Positions 13,303-24,840 of a stretch of 64,000 bases of DNA are shown piece by piece. The DNA is from Climacium dendroides (Eukaryota; Streptophyta; Bryopsida; Hypnales; Climaciaceae): contig OX467083.1 of assembly GCA_950106755.1 (NCBI GenBank), positions 25,725,029 to 25,789,028 of the forward strand, given 5' to 3'. The position numbers and the translations under genes were made by a program. How positions within the stretch are numbered: position 1 is the stretch's first letter; every line of letters begins with the position of its first letter. A model generated the notes under the pieces. The model searched no databases. It was not told the DNA's origin and saw only the letters and a list, made by a program, of their open reading frames with translations.

Positions 13303-16300
13303 TCAAGCATTGCCGTACTCGGTGTGTAAGGTGGCATAGGCAAGCTTTGCGGCCATGACCTCGTCAGACTCATACTCCGGGATTGTCATACTGCGGAAAT
13401 AAGTTGAAACCTCTGGAAGCTGGGTCTTCTCCCATGCAGAATTCACGTACACTGTGATACGCTCAAAGGCAAAGTACTCGGAATCCGTCACAAACTTATT
13501 GAGCTTGTACAAACCAACTTGGGTCATGTTTGTAACAACTCGGCGAAATCGATCTTCAAGCTCAGTTGGCATCGACTTCAGATGGCATGAATTGAGAAAA
13601 TCCTCGGCTTCCACACCTGACTCTGCTCCAAAGATGGGTGCAATCAACTCCGGAGCCATAGTGAACAATGTAGAGGTGATATTTTGTGCCGACGTTTTCT
13701 GTATCCGCTTGCTGTTGGCACAGGATGCCATTGCATACCTAAAGCCAGTTTGGATGTGTTCGGCCGCCAAGCGAGGCCCATCAAAAATAACCTTCATGAT
13801 TTGTTGACGTAAAATGTCACGAGCGCTTGTGCAGAAGGTTGCTACAATGTCATCACCCGCAAGTGTACCCGAGCCAAGCCGATTGACTATGCAAAAGAGT
13901 TCAGAGTAGTCATAGTCACCCATTATTGCAGACTTTGCAGCCATCTGTTCTTTGGCCGATTTGGCCCGGATAAGTGTGCTCAGCTCGTAATTATCAATCT
14001 CGGCTGGTTTTTGCATGTCTGGGCGATAGCCACAGGCTAAAGCAATAGTAGACTTCGTCATGGGGCGATCCGCTTGCTGGCCATACATGGCAAGGAGAAA
14101 ACACAAAAGACCAAAGAGCTCCAAATTCTCAACCCGCTGCTTATTAAGTAGTGGTTTAGATAGTGGCTTGATGGATCTTGTATGGCCTCCATCAGCGATT
14201 TCAAAAATTGATCCAAATACCTACATGCAACAACTTAGCATTGTGAGACAAGTATACATCAGCAGGTGCTCATGGTGGGACAAAAGTTCCATAAGGCCTT
14301 CCATAGTTAGGAAGGTACCTAATTAATCCATAATATGCGACAGCTTTAAGGTCAAATACAACTTACCCCGATGTCATTCCAAAACTGACTCCAACATTGC
14401 CCAAGGAATCGACGTGTTGGACCACCACAGTCTTGTGTGTCCAACTCTGCAAATGATTTATCGTCTAGGTCGAATGCATAAGTGACCTTCATTGTGGGGA
14501 AAGGCATTTTAGCTGTCTTCAAACGCACAAACATTGACCGCAACTCTTGTAGTTCTGACCCAGGTGTCACCTGCATTGCCAAAGTACTCGTGCTCTTTAG
14601 GGTAAAGAAACATGATATATAAAGTTCTTCTTATTTTAAAAATTTGATGAATCTGCAAACAACAAATACATGGTGAAGTCTGCTTACCCGTATGCGATAG
14701 GAGTCATGTTGGGAGAGGGCATTTCGATACTCAGCAAGGACACGCGTTCGAAAGTAGCAAATTTGGTATGCTCTCCAAACCTCCTCCTTGCGCCAATAAC
14801 TCTTCACCAAGGCTGCCTCTAGAGCTTTGTTCGTTGTGTGGGCATCCTCCACATGCCATTTCTCGAGGCGGTCCTGCATTCCCTGAAGAGTTTCAAGGTT
14901 GAAGGTCTCTTCCAAGACCGTTCCAATTACTTGGTCATGTATTTCAGCTAGTGTGGCTCCATTGACTGCTACCTGGCACACAGACTCAATCATATCCCAC
15001 TTCTCCCAATCTGGGTGTGCTTGCTTTAAGAATAACGACTCAACCTGCGACATAGTCCACATTTGCATATCGGGTTGTAGTAATACCACCACCAGTTCGT
15101 TGGTCATGATACTTTTTGGCAAACCTTTGCGTAGTTTGCGTCGCCCCAAGAGTGTATCCCAAGCTGAAACCTCGTCTAGGTTACAGATGCTTTGCCTTAT
15201 CGAATCAAGTATGCTCCAAAAGTGGCTTGGACGGTTCCGTTGTAGAGTGCCATAGTTGCTCGCCTCCAACATGCCTTCATCCACCAACTCTACATCTCCT
15301 GTTTCACGGAGCATATCATGTACAAGACTCACCCGGATCCACTCTTCATCAAGCCGCACCATGTCTCGATCTTCCTCATCTCGAATGCTCTGAACCCTTC
15401 CAAGACTGTCAACGCTGGTTAGATCAACAAAGGCGTTGCTGTCACTGTCATCTGCTTGAGAAAGTAGTCTGGGTGTTTCCCTACTACTACGTGTGCGACT
15501 TGTGCTACTGGTCCCTAACATTCCTACCCTTGAAGGTCTTTCACGTCCGGATAGCCACGGTGGATCTTCAAAATCGGAATCGTCATTGTTGCTTTCAATG
15601 TTACGAGGAGGTGAGCGATTTTGTTGACACATTGTGTCAATAATAGGAGAGAACAGGTGTAAGTATACCGTAAATGACCATTTCAGTTCTAATAGAGAAA
15701 CTTCTTACATACATGGTATAACCCCATAATTGGGTCTTCAATGAAGACATATAATATATGAGTGCAATTGCAAAACTTGAGTACATACGTAAAATACTCA
15801 GCGACGGTTGAGGTTTACGATTGGAGATATCCAGTGAACTGTGGAAATACTAACCTGGGACATCTTGAAAGTTGTTGTGGTCAGTGTGTAGCGCGTGTGT
15901 TCCTGAGCTCCTGCCGATGGAAGTTGGACACAGTCGGCGTGGCACAGCAACGGTTGATTCAAGTTGAACGCGTGGTGTTTCGAGACTCTCTATGCTTGTG
16001 CGCACGGGTGGACGCATTGTAGACCAATGTGGCGGGTATTGTGACACTGCCTGCTGCCTTCCAGATACCTCCGAAGATTCACCAGCAACAAAGTCGTTAA
16101 ACAACCTATGTGGTTGGTTGCTTGAAGCAAATGGCTCGTTGTCATCAATGTCATCGCTAGGTGGACACAACGGCAGATCTATTTTCAGGTGCTTTCCAGC
16201 CATGTCTGTATACTGGAGGATCTGTGCATGGGTTAGCATATTCACTGGATCAACTATGTATACTGCTGGGCCATAGAGCACGCTTTTTTTGGGAACTTGT

Positions 16301-16955
16301 CTCCACGTTGACCTGTTTGGCAGTATGAAGGGTCTCTTCATATTCACAAGACCGTAATTGCCCTTGCTCTACACACAACAGTGCAAAATGTAAGTTGAAA
16401 TCATAGCCAATTATGCCCTCAAAAAAAATGCACAGGAAACAGGGAATTAAAGATCATGCTTACCCTGTCCTTTTCACGATAGATGCGAAAGAAGAAGCCA
16501 CCGATAAGACTGAGTGCTGGATTATCATACTTTTCTGCAGCCACCTCCGCTATAATCCGCTGTCCAGTGCCCTTAAGGAAAGGCGATATGTCATAGTGAT
16601 CTCCCCACGGCAGGTTTGGATGCAACTTCAGTTCGATAGTTGCACTACGGATACTCTTCACACCCACATGCTCAATGCCATCCGAAGTGTAACGTGCCAA
16701 TTCGTCTAGGAGGTTGAAGACCTTCGTGTGTCCATCCTTGTGCCAATGTGCTGTAATTGGCGTTGCATTAGCGTGAGCCGTTACCCTGGATCTGTGACGA
16801 CATGCAACTCCCCCTCCTCTCTGAATGCTACGTGACAGTAGTGCATTGGAAGTCGCAATGCTTGTCAAAGGACTAGTAGCAAACCCACCACTACTTCCTT
16901 GTGCTTCATGAGTCCTCGCTACATTGCCAAGCTGAGTTTCACGATTGTCGGCCAT
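13303..16955 (-). CDS. HECT-like C-terminal domain protein with Tyr at the catalytic Cys position
   Basis: Five exons join in one frame: 16464-16955, 15855-16368, 14688-15688, 14367-14570 and 13303-14220 (3129 nt, 1042 aa). The third exon's acceptor (15688) is the least certain. The last 373 residues resemble a HECT E3 ubiquitin-ligase domain. An entry segment with DCGGPTRRFLGQ (GGP at about 718-720) is followed by LELFGLLCFLLAMYGQQADRP. The end, LPEVSTYFRSMTIPEYESDE, matches a C-lobe with LP..STCf..L.LP.Y. At the catalytic Cys position stands Tyr1011 (codon 13399-13401). The N-terminal two-thirds is Ser/Asp-rich, contains a basic-acidic linker, and is unrecognised. HECT-like domains of this GGP..F type are known in transposon-linked G2E3-like proteins of animals. 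A transposon origin here is inference. The intact frame argues against a decayed copy. Confidence 0.6.
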
Positions 16956-17960
16956 GGCAAACTAGGAAACACACTGTAGTGGGCACATGCAGACAACAGA
17001 ACGAGAAGGCAGACAACGAAACAAGGAGGTTGGTTTTAGTTCTTGTTGCACAAAGCTTGACTTGCGAAGTGGATGTACACCTGAAATGATGTATGTGGAT
17101 GCCTAACGAACTTGCAAAGGGTGGATACATCACGCTGCGGCTTCACTTTCACTGACCAAGCTGTAGGCGGTAAGGAGCAGAAGTATTCTCCCGCTTGTGA
17201 ATTTGAACTACGATAGAATATTTCTTAAAGGACATGTGCACTTAGCGATGTACTATGCGTTCATGTTCATTGGCTGTAGGAACATTGGCTGGGAGGACAG
17301 AGCATCTTACCACTCACCGACATGAATACTCTTCCCAGTACGTGGCCTACAACAAGGACGTATAAGATAAACACGATGGAATTAGCAAGGGCCAGAAGGC
17401 AACTTGGACTCTTGTAGTTAATATCCACCTGCCATAGGAATGGACCATTTTTCCTTCACTGGTCACCAATTTCATCCACTGAACTCCTAAATTAACAAGT
17501 TCAGACACTATCTACTGAAAAGCGGCGGACAAGTTTCCAGGTTTTCTATTTGTAACCCCCCCTCCCCAAAAATCGAGAGCCGTTGGATGTGGGGAAAAAA
17601 TTCCCCCCCCCAACGAAAAATTAGGAGCCGCTGGATGGGCATACCGATATGTATACGAATACAATATACAGATACAGCATTTGGATACAGAGTACATATA
17701 CAATACAGAATATATATATGAATATAGAATATATATACAAATACAGATAAAATACATATACAAATATATGTGTATACATATACAAGTAAAGTATGTTTAC
17801 AAATACATGTACGGATACATACATGAATAGAGATGCACATTTGTCCCATAATGTTTGCAACTTCCCACCCCTCTGAAAATTAGAAGAGCGTGTGTGTGCA
17901 AGTAGGTAGGTAAAAAAATTAATTTTAAATTTCTTATTATTTAAGTCAACCCCCCTTCCC
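16956..17960. other. 5' flank of the HECT-like gene and (ATACA)n-like microsatellite
   Basis: The first part is the presumed promoter of the minus-strand gene. From about 17640 to 17835 the sequence is a degenerate ATACA/ATATAC simple repeat. This creates Tyr/Ile/Cys-rich frames on the minus strand that I do not regard as genes. C-rich runs occur at about 17557-17611. Confidence 0.5.
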
Positions 17961-19001
17961 CCCAAATTAAAATTATTAAAATTATTAAAATTATTTTATT
18001 TGTAAATATTAAAATTATTAAAATTATCTTTAAGGCCCAACAATTTTCATAGCATTTGACTACATGGTTCAAAAGTTATTGCATTATATGTAATTCTCTA
18101 TGGTTGGCAGGCAATTTGGACCAAAAAAACTTCATTAAAAATATTTTTTCTGTAAATATTAAAATTTGAAATTGGTTCTTTAGATTTATATATACTTGGA
18201 AAGCTTAGAATCATTCCATTTTGATCAATGGTTCAAAAGTTATGAATTGTTTTAATTTGTGGAAGTTTACTAGTTGTTATTGAATTTTTACTCCAAAATA
18301 AACTTTGAAGTCTTTAATTTAATTCAATTTTCAATATTTAAAAAATAAATAAAAACCTTGGCTAGAGATTCTTTATTACAACATTACAACCATTGGATTG
18401 GCATTTTTCAATTCCATGAATAAATTGTTAACAATTTAGTTTGCAAGTTATCCACTTTAGTTTGCAATCATGAGAGTCTTTGCCTTCACGTGAATGAGAA
18501 GTCAAGGAAAAAAACGGATGGCAAAGTTTGGCATTTCAGTGAGTTTTGTCCCTTTCTCTAAATCTGAAATTTCTCCTTGAAAATGATGTTTTTGAGTTCA
18601 AGTCCAACTAACAAAATGAAGTTCAACTATTGTAGTTTCTTTTCCAATTGGAATTTTAGAAAAATTCGCAATATTGAGTATTTCATTGGGATTGAACTTT
18701 GGATGTAAATTTGATGTCTTCTATAAGCTAATTATTGATGGAAACGGTACATGAGTATACACCATGATGTTTTTCACTACTATGTACACTCATGGTGAAA
18801 CTTTTAGATTTTTGGACTCACAAAAGTCAAACTTCTTACAAAAAATCTAAATTGTTTGGAAGATGAAGAAGACATGTGACCTCGTCTCTGAAAAATAAAT
18901 GTAAAGAATTTCAAGCATTCTCGATAAAAAATGGTCACAAACTAAGTGACAGGCAAGGAGGCTTTGGACCCACAGTCATGGGCTCCTCCTTTAGGGGTTA
19001 A
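17960..19001 (-). repeat. Dispersed repeat, inverted relative to 36130-37200
   Basis: The stretch around 18140-18350 is similar to the reverse complement of about 36130-36350, sharing CCATTTTGATCAATGG, ATATATACTTGGAAAGCTT and GAAATTGGTT-like blocks. A second shared patch is AAACATCATGGTGTA (reverse complement near 18760, direct near 36910). The unit ends with TTTAGGGGTTAA at 18990-19001, the reverse complement of the motif that opens the copy at 35648. No coding capacity is visible. Confidence 0.55.
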
Positions 19002-19255
19002 TTTGAAATTGAGAGATGGAAGCCTCACTAACAAATTGTCTTTGTTCACAATTCCAAACATTGGAAAATTAAACAAACTTAGTGGATAGTCTTTACAAAA
19101 AGCTTTAAGCTTCATTCAAATCCTTATGTGACCCATGCTAAATACTCAATATAAAATTCCGTTACCACATTCTGAAACCCCAAGTACATAAGGTCCGTGA
19201 GCAGGTCACAATCTCCGGTGGGACAATTCTAGCTCCTACAGTTTCGAACCCACTT

Positions 19256-20242
19256 TTGTACATCTTATTGTCTTGGTCTGTGCCGTCTATTCTGTACCAG
19301 TGTCATGATCCGCGAAGATTGTTGGACACACCACTACCTGAGTTGATAAATCAATGGCCGCTCCTTGACACTGCACTTCTCGCCACATATTTGGAGCCCC
19401 TTTCCTCTGTAGCATCTTTGCGCGTTCCTCTTGAACACATTGTAGACTTCTTCCGTCTCTCTCCGCCCCTCTCTTTGTCTGTGTGAATGGACGGAGCCCG
19501 GTCCTCCTCCATGGATCATGTGATGGTTCCGAACGTTGTTTGGGAGGAGCCTCGGACTCCTACGTTGCATACGCCTTGCGCCGGATATGTTCTTGTTACA
19601 CTTGACGTCGACAACTTCGCAGAGATGTCTTTGTGGACAGGGAGCAGGCCAGCAATCCACGTAGCTGCGCGTACTGCATGGATCTTGGCGGTGCACAACG
19701 TGCGTAGTCTTGAGGTGCAGTCGGCTGTGCTAGATGGCGCTTGGGCATCGACGGGATTCCACCTCCTCTGCGTGTACGAAGAAACGGAAGGTGGTCTATG
19801 GGCGGCCTGTGACAGCGTGCCAGTGCGGATGTCATCAAGGTTGGCGGAGCACGGGCTTGGTTGGACCGATGCGACACAGCCATCCGCAGAGAATGTCTTT
19901 GTCGTCATCCAGACCAACAATTTCCCTCTCACTACACCAGTGTTATAGGCTCGTTGGTGGTGCGATGAGTATGTCTCAAGGTTCATTAGCAATAGTTTAG
20001 TATTAGGAATTGTTGATGTGCCATTCATGGAGGGGTGGACAACTCGGACTTTGTCATGCTGGGTTCGTGGGCGCAGGCAAATGTGGGTGCGGGAGGGCAT
20101 AGAGCAGTCTTGTAACTTGCCGACTACGAGCCCCCTCGACCGTATCGAGTTTGAAATGTTGCCACTGCATTTGCAACCCGGTGCTCCATCTTGTGACGTC
20201 TCCAACAACTCACCACCACCACCCTCCAACGGTGCCAACTAG
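19256..20242 (+). pseudogene. Unrecognised reading frame broken by two stop codons
   Basis: Three open blocks lie in one frame: 19256-19486, 19487-19948 and 19949-20242. They are separated only by TGA (19484-19486) and TAG (19946-19948), and together span about 329 codons. Base composition is higher in GC than the flanks, and the translation looks protein-like (GYVLVTLDVDNFAEM, WVRGRRQMWVREGIEQ). The end is a Pro-rich SPPPPSNGAN tail. I do not recognise a family. It could be a decayed gene, or the stops could fall in short unrecognised introns. The minus strand also has a 240-codon frame over the same bases, so the coding strand is not certain. Confidence 0.3.
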
Positions 20243-21985
20243 AGGTCCTGACTAGTGTGATAGAGGTAGTGGACTTGTAACAGTACTTAGTCTGCATGCT
20301 TGTATGGATCCACCAAATTTAATGAAAGGCCGGTGGGCCACTTTGGCTATGTCTTGAATAGATCAATGGCTCCAAGATGCGATGATCCCACTTTGCTTTT
20401 CGACCATCAAACATGCCAATAGGGCATAAAATTTCAATGATGCTCCAGAGTTTTTTGGATAAGATGCTCACCCTGACCGCTGCAAATCTTTCATCCTTCT
20501 TCCTAAGGCTTCCAAATGGTCCGGTGGTGAATATGACTTGAGCTTTCTGGCATATACATGTCTTATTTTTTCCAGTTTAGCTTCAACATGACAGGTCAGA
20601 CTCCACTAGATTGGATTCAGTTGGGGATTGTTGAGCTGCTTTGTGTGAACCTCCAAAGCCAGGCAGCCCAATCCACTGGCTGGGTCTCTTCCAAACAATA
20701 TATTGCTGCTCTCTAGAAACAGTTGGCCCAGAATCTACTGTTAGGTATTGACACTACCGGACGACCTCCTTGGGCGCTTTCTAATGTTACGGTTGATTGT
20801 GTCTTGTCCACGGAGCAGTGCTCTATTGATAGCAAGCTGTGACAATGTTGGTGTCACTGAAGTGGGTGAGACAAACTGTGTGTGTGGAGTCCTCGGTCCG
20901 GTGGCGGGATCAATTGTGGCTGATTCTTGCAAAGACAACCGTGTTGCTGATTCTCGTGCTGGTGCAGATGCATACGGCAACCTCATCAAAGGTCCATTGA
21001 TACGGTTGTGGCGATTCTGAGTCAAAGAACCCCCTGCCTTCGAGACATAGATATCCCCGACTCCAAGACGAAGATGGCCCCTGACAAGAGTCAGGAGACA
21101 ATGCTTCCGATGTTGTCATGATGAGAGCACGATTGCAATAATTCAATCTATGTTTCCCTAACTGCACGCTTCAAATCAAAAAACCACAATGTCAACGCTT
21201 ACGATAAAAAATGTGTAGGAATAAGTCAAGGCGCAGGTTGGACATTGAAGTAGTTTAGGCGCTCTAGTCAATTGGAGGCATACAGATTTTGATAGTTAGT
21301 GAGCAAGTACACAAGTATTCCTAGATTGTCCTTTGGTATATCAATCGATATTGTTGTACAATGATTGTAGATTACAATAGGCCGTTGAGGTCACGTACTC
21401 AGGGTTTGAGTCATGATGGTATGGACTGTACATTTGACCGGACATGCTCAATGAAGTTAGTTGGAATACTTTCATTGATGGAAGCAGATTGTAGGCGGCC
21501 AGAACAATGTAGTTGTCATCATGTACATTTGTATCAATGCATTTAATTAAATTACACTTTAGCTCTCCGTTTTAATGAATTTAATTTATGAAAGAAAGTC
21601 TTCAATTGGATTCCAAACTTACACAATTATTCCTTTTACAATTATTCCTTATGCAGTAATGGAGGATTGCATGTACCATCATTGAAAAGCCAACAATGAA
21701 CATTGTCCTAGATTGCCTAAAATTGACCTTGTTGAACTGAGATATGCATCAGGATATGTAATAAAGAGAGTACACATTCCAGAATCTAAATTGCTTTACT
21801 TTCATACAAGTGAGAATTGCATTAAATAATCTATATGAACTACCATCGTCCATGTATAAGCAAGCAATTCTTTTAATTTGCTCTTAGATCTATCATTCAA
21901 AATTGGATTGCAAATTTTGATTCAAACCCACCATTGGTATTGTATAAACAATGAGGTTTTTCAAATAATCAAATTGATGTTTTTG
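20243..21985. other. Intergenic stretch, no supported gene
   Basis: Several frames of 60-95 codons occur on both strands between 20741 and 21167, and none is recognised. The first half is less AT-rich than the second and may be the remains of a transposon gene. I cannot support a call. Confidence 0.3.
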
Positions 21986-22990
21986 CTAGACTTGGAGGAC
22001 TTGCATGACGAGGCGAGCAGCACGTGTCCGGTCCGGGTTGGAACTATCTGAGTTGATCAGGGCCATGTGAGAGGCAAATCCAGCAACTGAGTGGACTCCT
22101 TCCACACACTCCAAGGTGATTGATAAGTGCAGAACATATGCCTCAGCTAAGTCAACACAATCAAGCTTCCCCAATGCGTATGCACCATCCCTCATTTTAT
22201 TGTTGAAGAAGCATGATGCTTCGTTGTATTGATAGTTATTGAATCCTATATTGTTAAAACTAAAAAAGAACTACATTTAAAAAAAAATTGCTAATTTGTT
22301 ACACTTTGCAATTTAGAGGGGTAATTACTAGTTGACTATCCAAAGTTCATGATCTAGAGCTGAATTTGTATGGTCTATTCCTACATTAGGTGCATGTGTT
22401 CCTACAAAGGTGTATAAAAAAGATATATGGTTTCTATATCATACTTTTGGTGGAATCTTATCACCATTAAATCCTTCTCAAATGACCAATTTAAGCATCT
22501 TCTTAAAAAAATAACTTGTAGGATTCATTATTTAATGCAATTTTTACAATTTTTCTAAAAAAAGTTCCAAGTGGTTTGGTTTTCTTGTTAAGACAATCTC
22601 ACCAATCAGATTAGTGCATTTTAATTCCATCTTAGAGATATTAATAATTTAGATAGTGCCAAAAATTTGAGTTCAGAAGGTTCAATGTCAAAATAATCTA
22701 ATCATATAATGTACAAAAGAAACATGTTTGCAATACAAGAGTGTTTACCAAACCAATATCTATATGCAAGAGAATAATGGCAATTTGTTGATGCATATTA
22801 TAAGCATCATATAGGTTGGCAAGCTCCACAAATAATGTTTGGGTGCCTACGTCATACGGCCAAGAGCTCCATTCTCCATGGTAAAATCTTTGTCCAACTT
22901 GAATCTTAATCTTGAGTTGAAGTTCCATCGGCAATGACTCTATAAATGAATCTAGAATTTGGCTCTCTTTGCCACAATTTAAAAGAACAC
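21986..22990 (-). CDS. Two exons of an unrecognised gene (5' end not found)
   Basis: Exon 22754-22990 follows a good acceptor (TTCTATAG). It joins in frame to exon 21986-22245 (acceptor AATATAG), giving about 165 residues before a stop. The donor is GATATTG|GTTTGG, weaker than average, with a codon split across the junction (GGA). The translation reads like a folded helical protein (VELANLYDAYNMHQQIAII; ALGKLDCVDLAEAYVLHL; TRAARLVMQVLQV). It has no motif I recognise. TPR-like helices are possible but unproven. The intron is about 0.5 kb and AT-rich. An upstream exon must exist, because the first exon opens without a Met. Confidence 0.4.
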
Positions 22991-24840
22991 CTATAGAAGG
23001 AAAATAAATAAATTCATGGGAGGTACAATCACTTCACCACAATCTAAATAGTTTCTATTTATTTATGTACCCCCAAAGAATTCAAAATTCATACTTCACT
23101 TAAAGTAAATACATATTTTAAATAAATAAAACATCAAAGCTTCCCTATCAAAAATAAAAGTAGAAATTATATAAATATTTGTATATTTAATGAATATTTA
23201 TGATTTGTAATATATTTATATAAAAATAAAAATGAAGATCCCGTCAATATATAAACACATATATATATGTAAATTTTTTTATATTGAAGTAAAATTAAAG
23301 ATCCTATTAATATTAATAAGTGTATATATATGTCTAACATATGCATAATTTAAAAGGTGAACCTCTTATTTTTAATCCTTAACAATATGTTCATGTGGGT
23401 CAAAAATTAAATTAGAAACACAATAAAGCCACAAATGTGTACAGCACGGTGTTATCCAAGAACTGCAGCAATGGTTGATCAAGAATCAATCTCTCGCAGC
23501 ACACTTTGTCGAACTAATCATGATCAATTTCTTGGCCTTTCTGTGGGATAAACATGGAAGATGCCTTTCTCATCTAGGTTACATGTAGGATTACATTTGA
23601 ATGGTTTTATAAGGTAGTATTATGATCAGTAGTGCATGTTTACAATTCGTAATGATCAGTAGTGCATGTTTACAACTTGTAATGATCAGTAGTGCATGAA
23701 TGTGCTGCTGTTCTCTATAAGAATTTTGAAACATTTGTTTCTTTTGTCTTCTTATTTTGATCATGTAATTGAGTGAATCTATTGATGAATGGATTTTGCC
23801 TTCTTCACATATTTGATGTGGAGGTCATTTGTTTTGACAATGTCGTGACATTTATAAGTAGTTATACGCTTCAAAACTTTGGAGAACTTGTATGAAGTCT
23901 TCTTTTGTATTTCACATACACGCATAAAGTTCTTTGTATTCATCATGTGAGGTAATTATCAAGAAAGGTTGAGAGTATGTATTCTAATGATGGACTTATT
24001 CTATTCATTTGTATTTGTATTATTCGTATCCATTAGATCATGGCTGAAATGAGGTTATTAGGAATGTTCGTTGTGTTCTTCTAAGAGTGTTCTTTCTTTG
24101 TAATTTGATGTAGTAATTGCGTGGCGGATCCAATTCCAAGGATGACTTCCGGGTAAGTTAGGGGAACATAATTTGCTTTAAATGTAATTATGAATATCTT
24201 TTTCTATTTGAAATTCTGGATATAGGTTGTAAGTACAAAACATTATCTGCAGTTGTATCATGTATCAATAGGATGAGTTTTAGTTTATTACCCTATACTT
24301 TTAGAATTTTATTTTTTTATTTATAAGTTATATGAAAAGTGATTAAGGGAATTTGTTATCTATTTCTATTGTATTTTTAATATAGAAACTTAAAATGTTT
24401 GAAGGGGGCCTCAACCCCCCTCCTAGCCTTTCATGGCTTTCTAAGAAACTTAAAATGAAATTGGATGACCAGGAATTAAATCAATCAATCCCTAAGCTAT
24501 TTTTATCGGAATTTTTTTGGAGAAACCTTGAACAACATTGGATGAAAAGGGATTAAGGCGATTGGCCTTTAACCCACTTTCAATGAAGTTTTATGGTAGA
24601 ATCCCAAAACCAATAAGTTAGAAAGCTATATTGACCATTACTGATTTGAACTCTTCTTTCATTCGGAAAGGCTTTAGAAAGTTGAAAAGCAATTGGATTT
24701 AAAGTGTCTTTTATAAATGATAGATTTTCTAATTCATCATAGTAGTACAAAGGCTGATATCAAGTAGGCAAGGATGTTATAGAAGTTTTATATTTATTTA
24801 CTAATATACTGAATTTTGATAAATTGATTTATACTTGCAG
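22991..24840. other. Intergenic or upstream intronic AT-rich stretch
   Basis: This lies between two divergently transcribed genes and would hold their 5' parts. A short exon-like piece ending in CTTCCGG|GTAAG near 24152 could be an upstream exon of the dioxygenase gene, but its acceptor and frame are not secure. Confidence 0.3.
23621..23700. repeat. 30-bp tandem repeat, three copies
   Basis: ATGATCAGTAGTGCATG recurs at 23622, 23652 and 23682 with near-identical spacers. Confidence 0.85.

Noticed and set aside
17508..17965. Tyr/Ile/Cys-rich minus-strand frames up to 114 codons
   Set aside because: Products of the degenerate ATACA microsatellite and C-runs.
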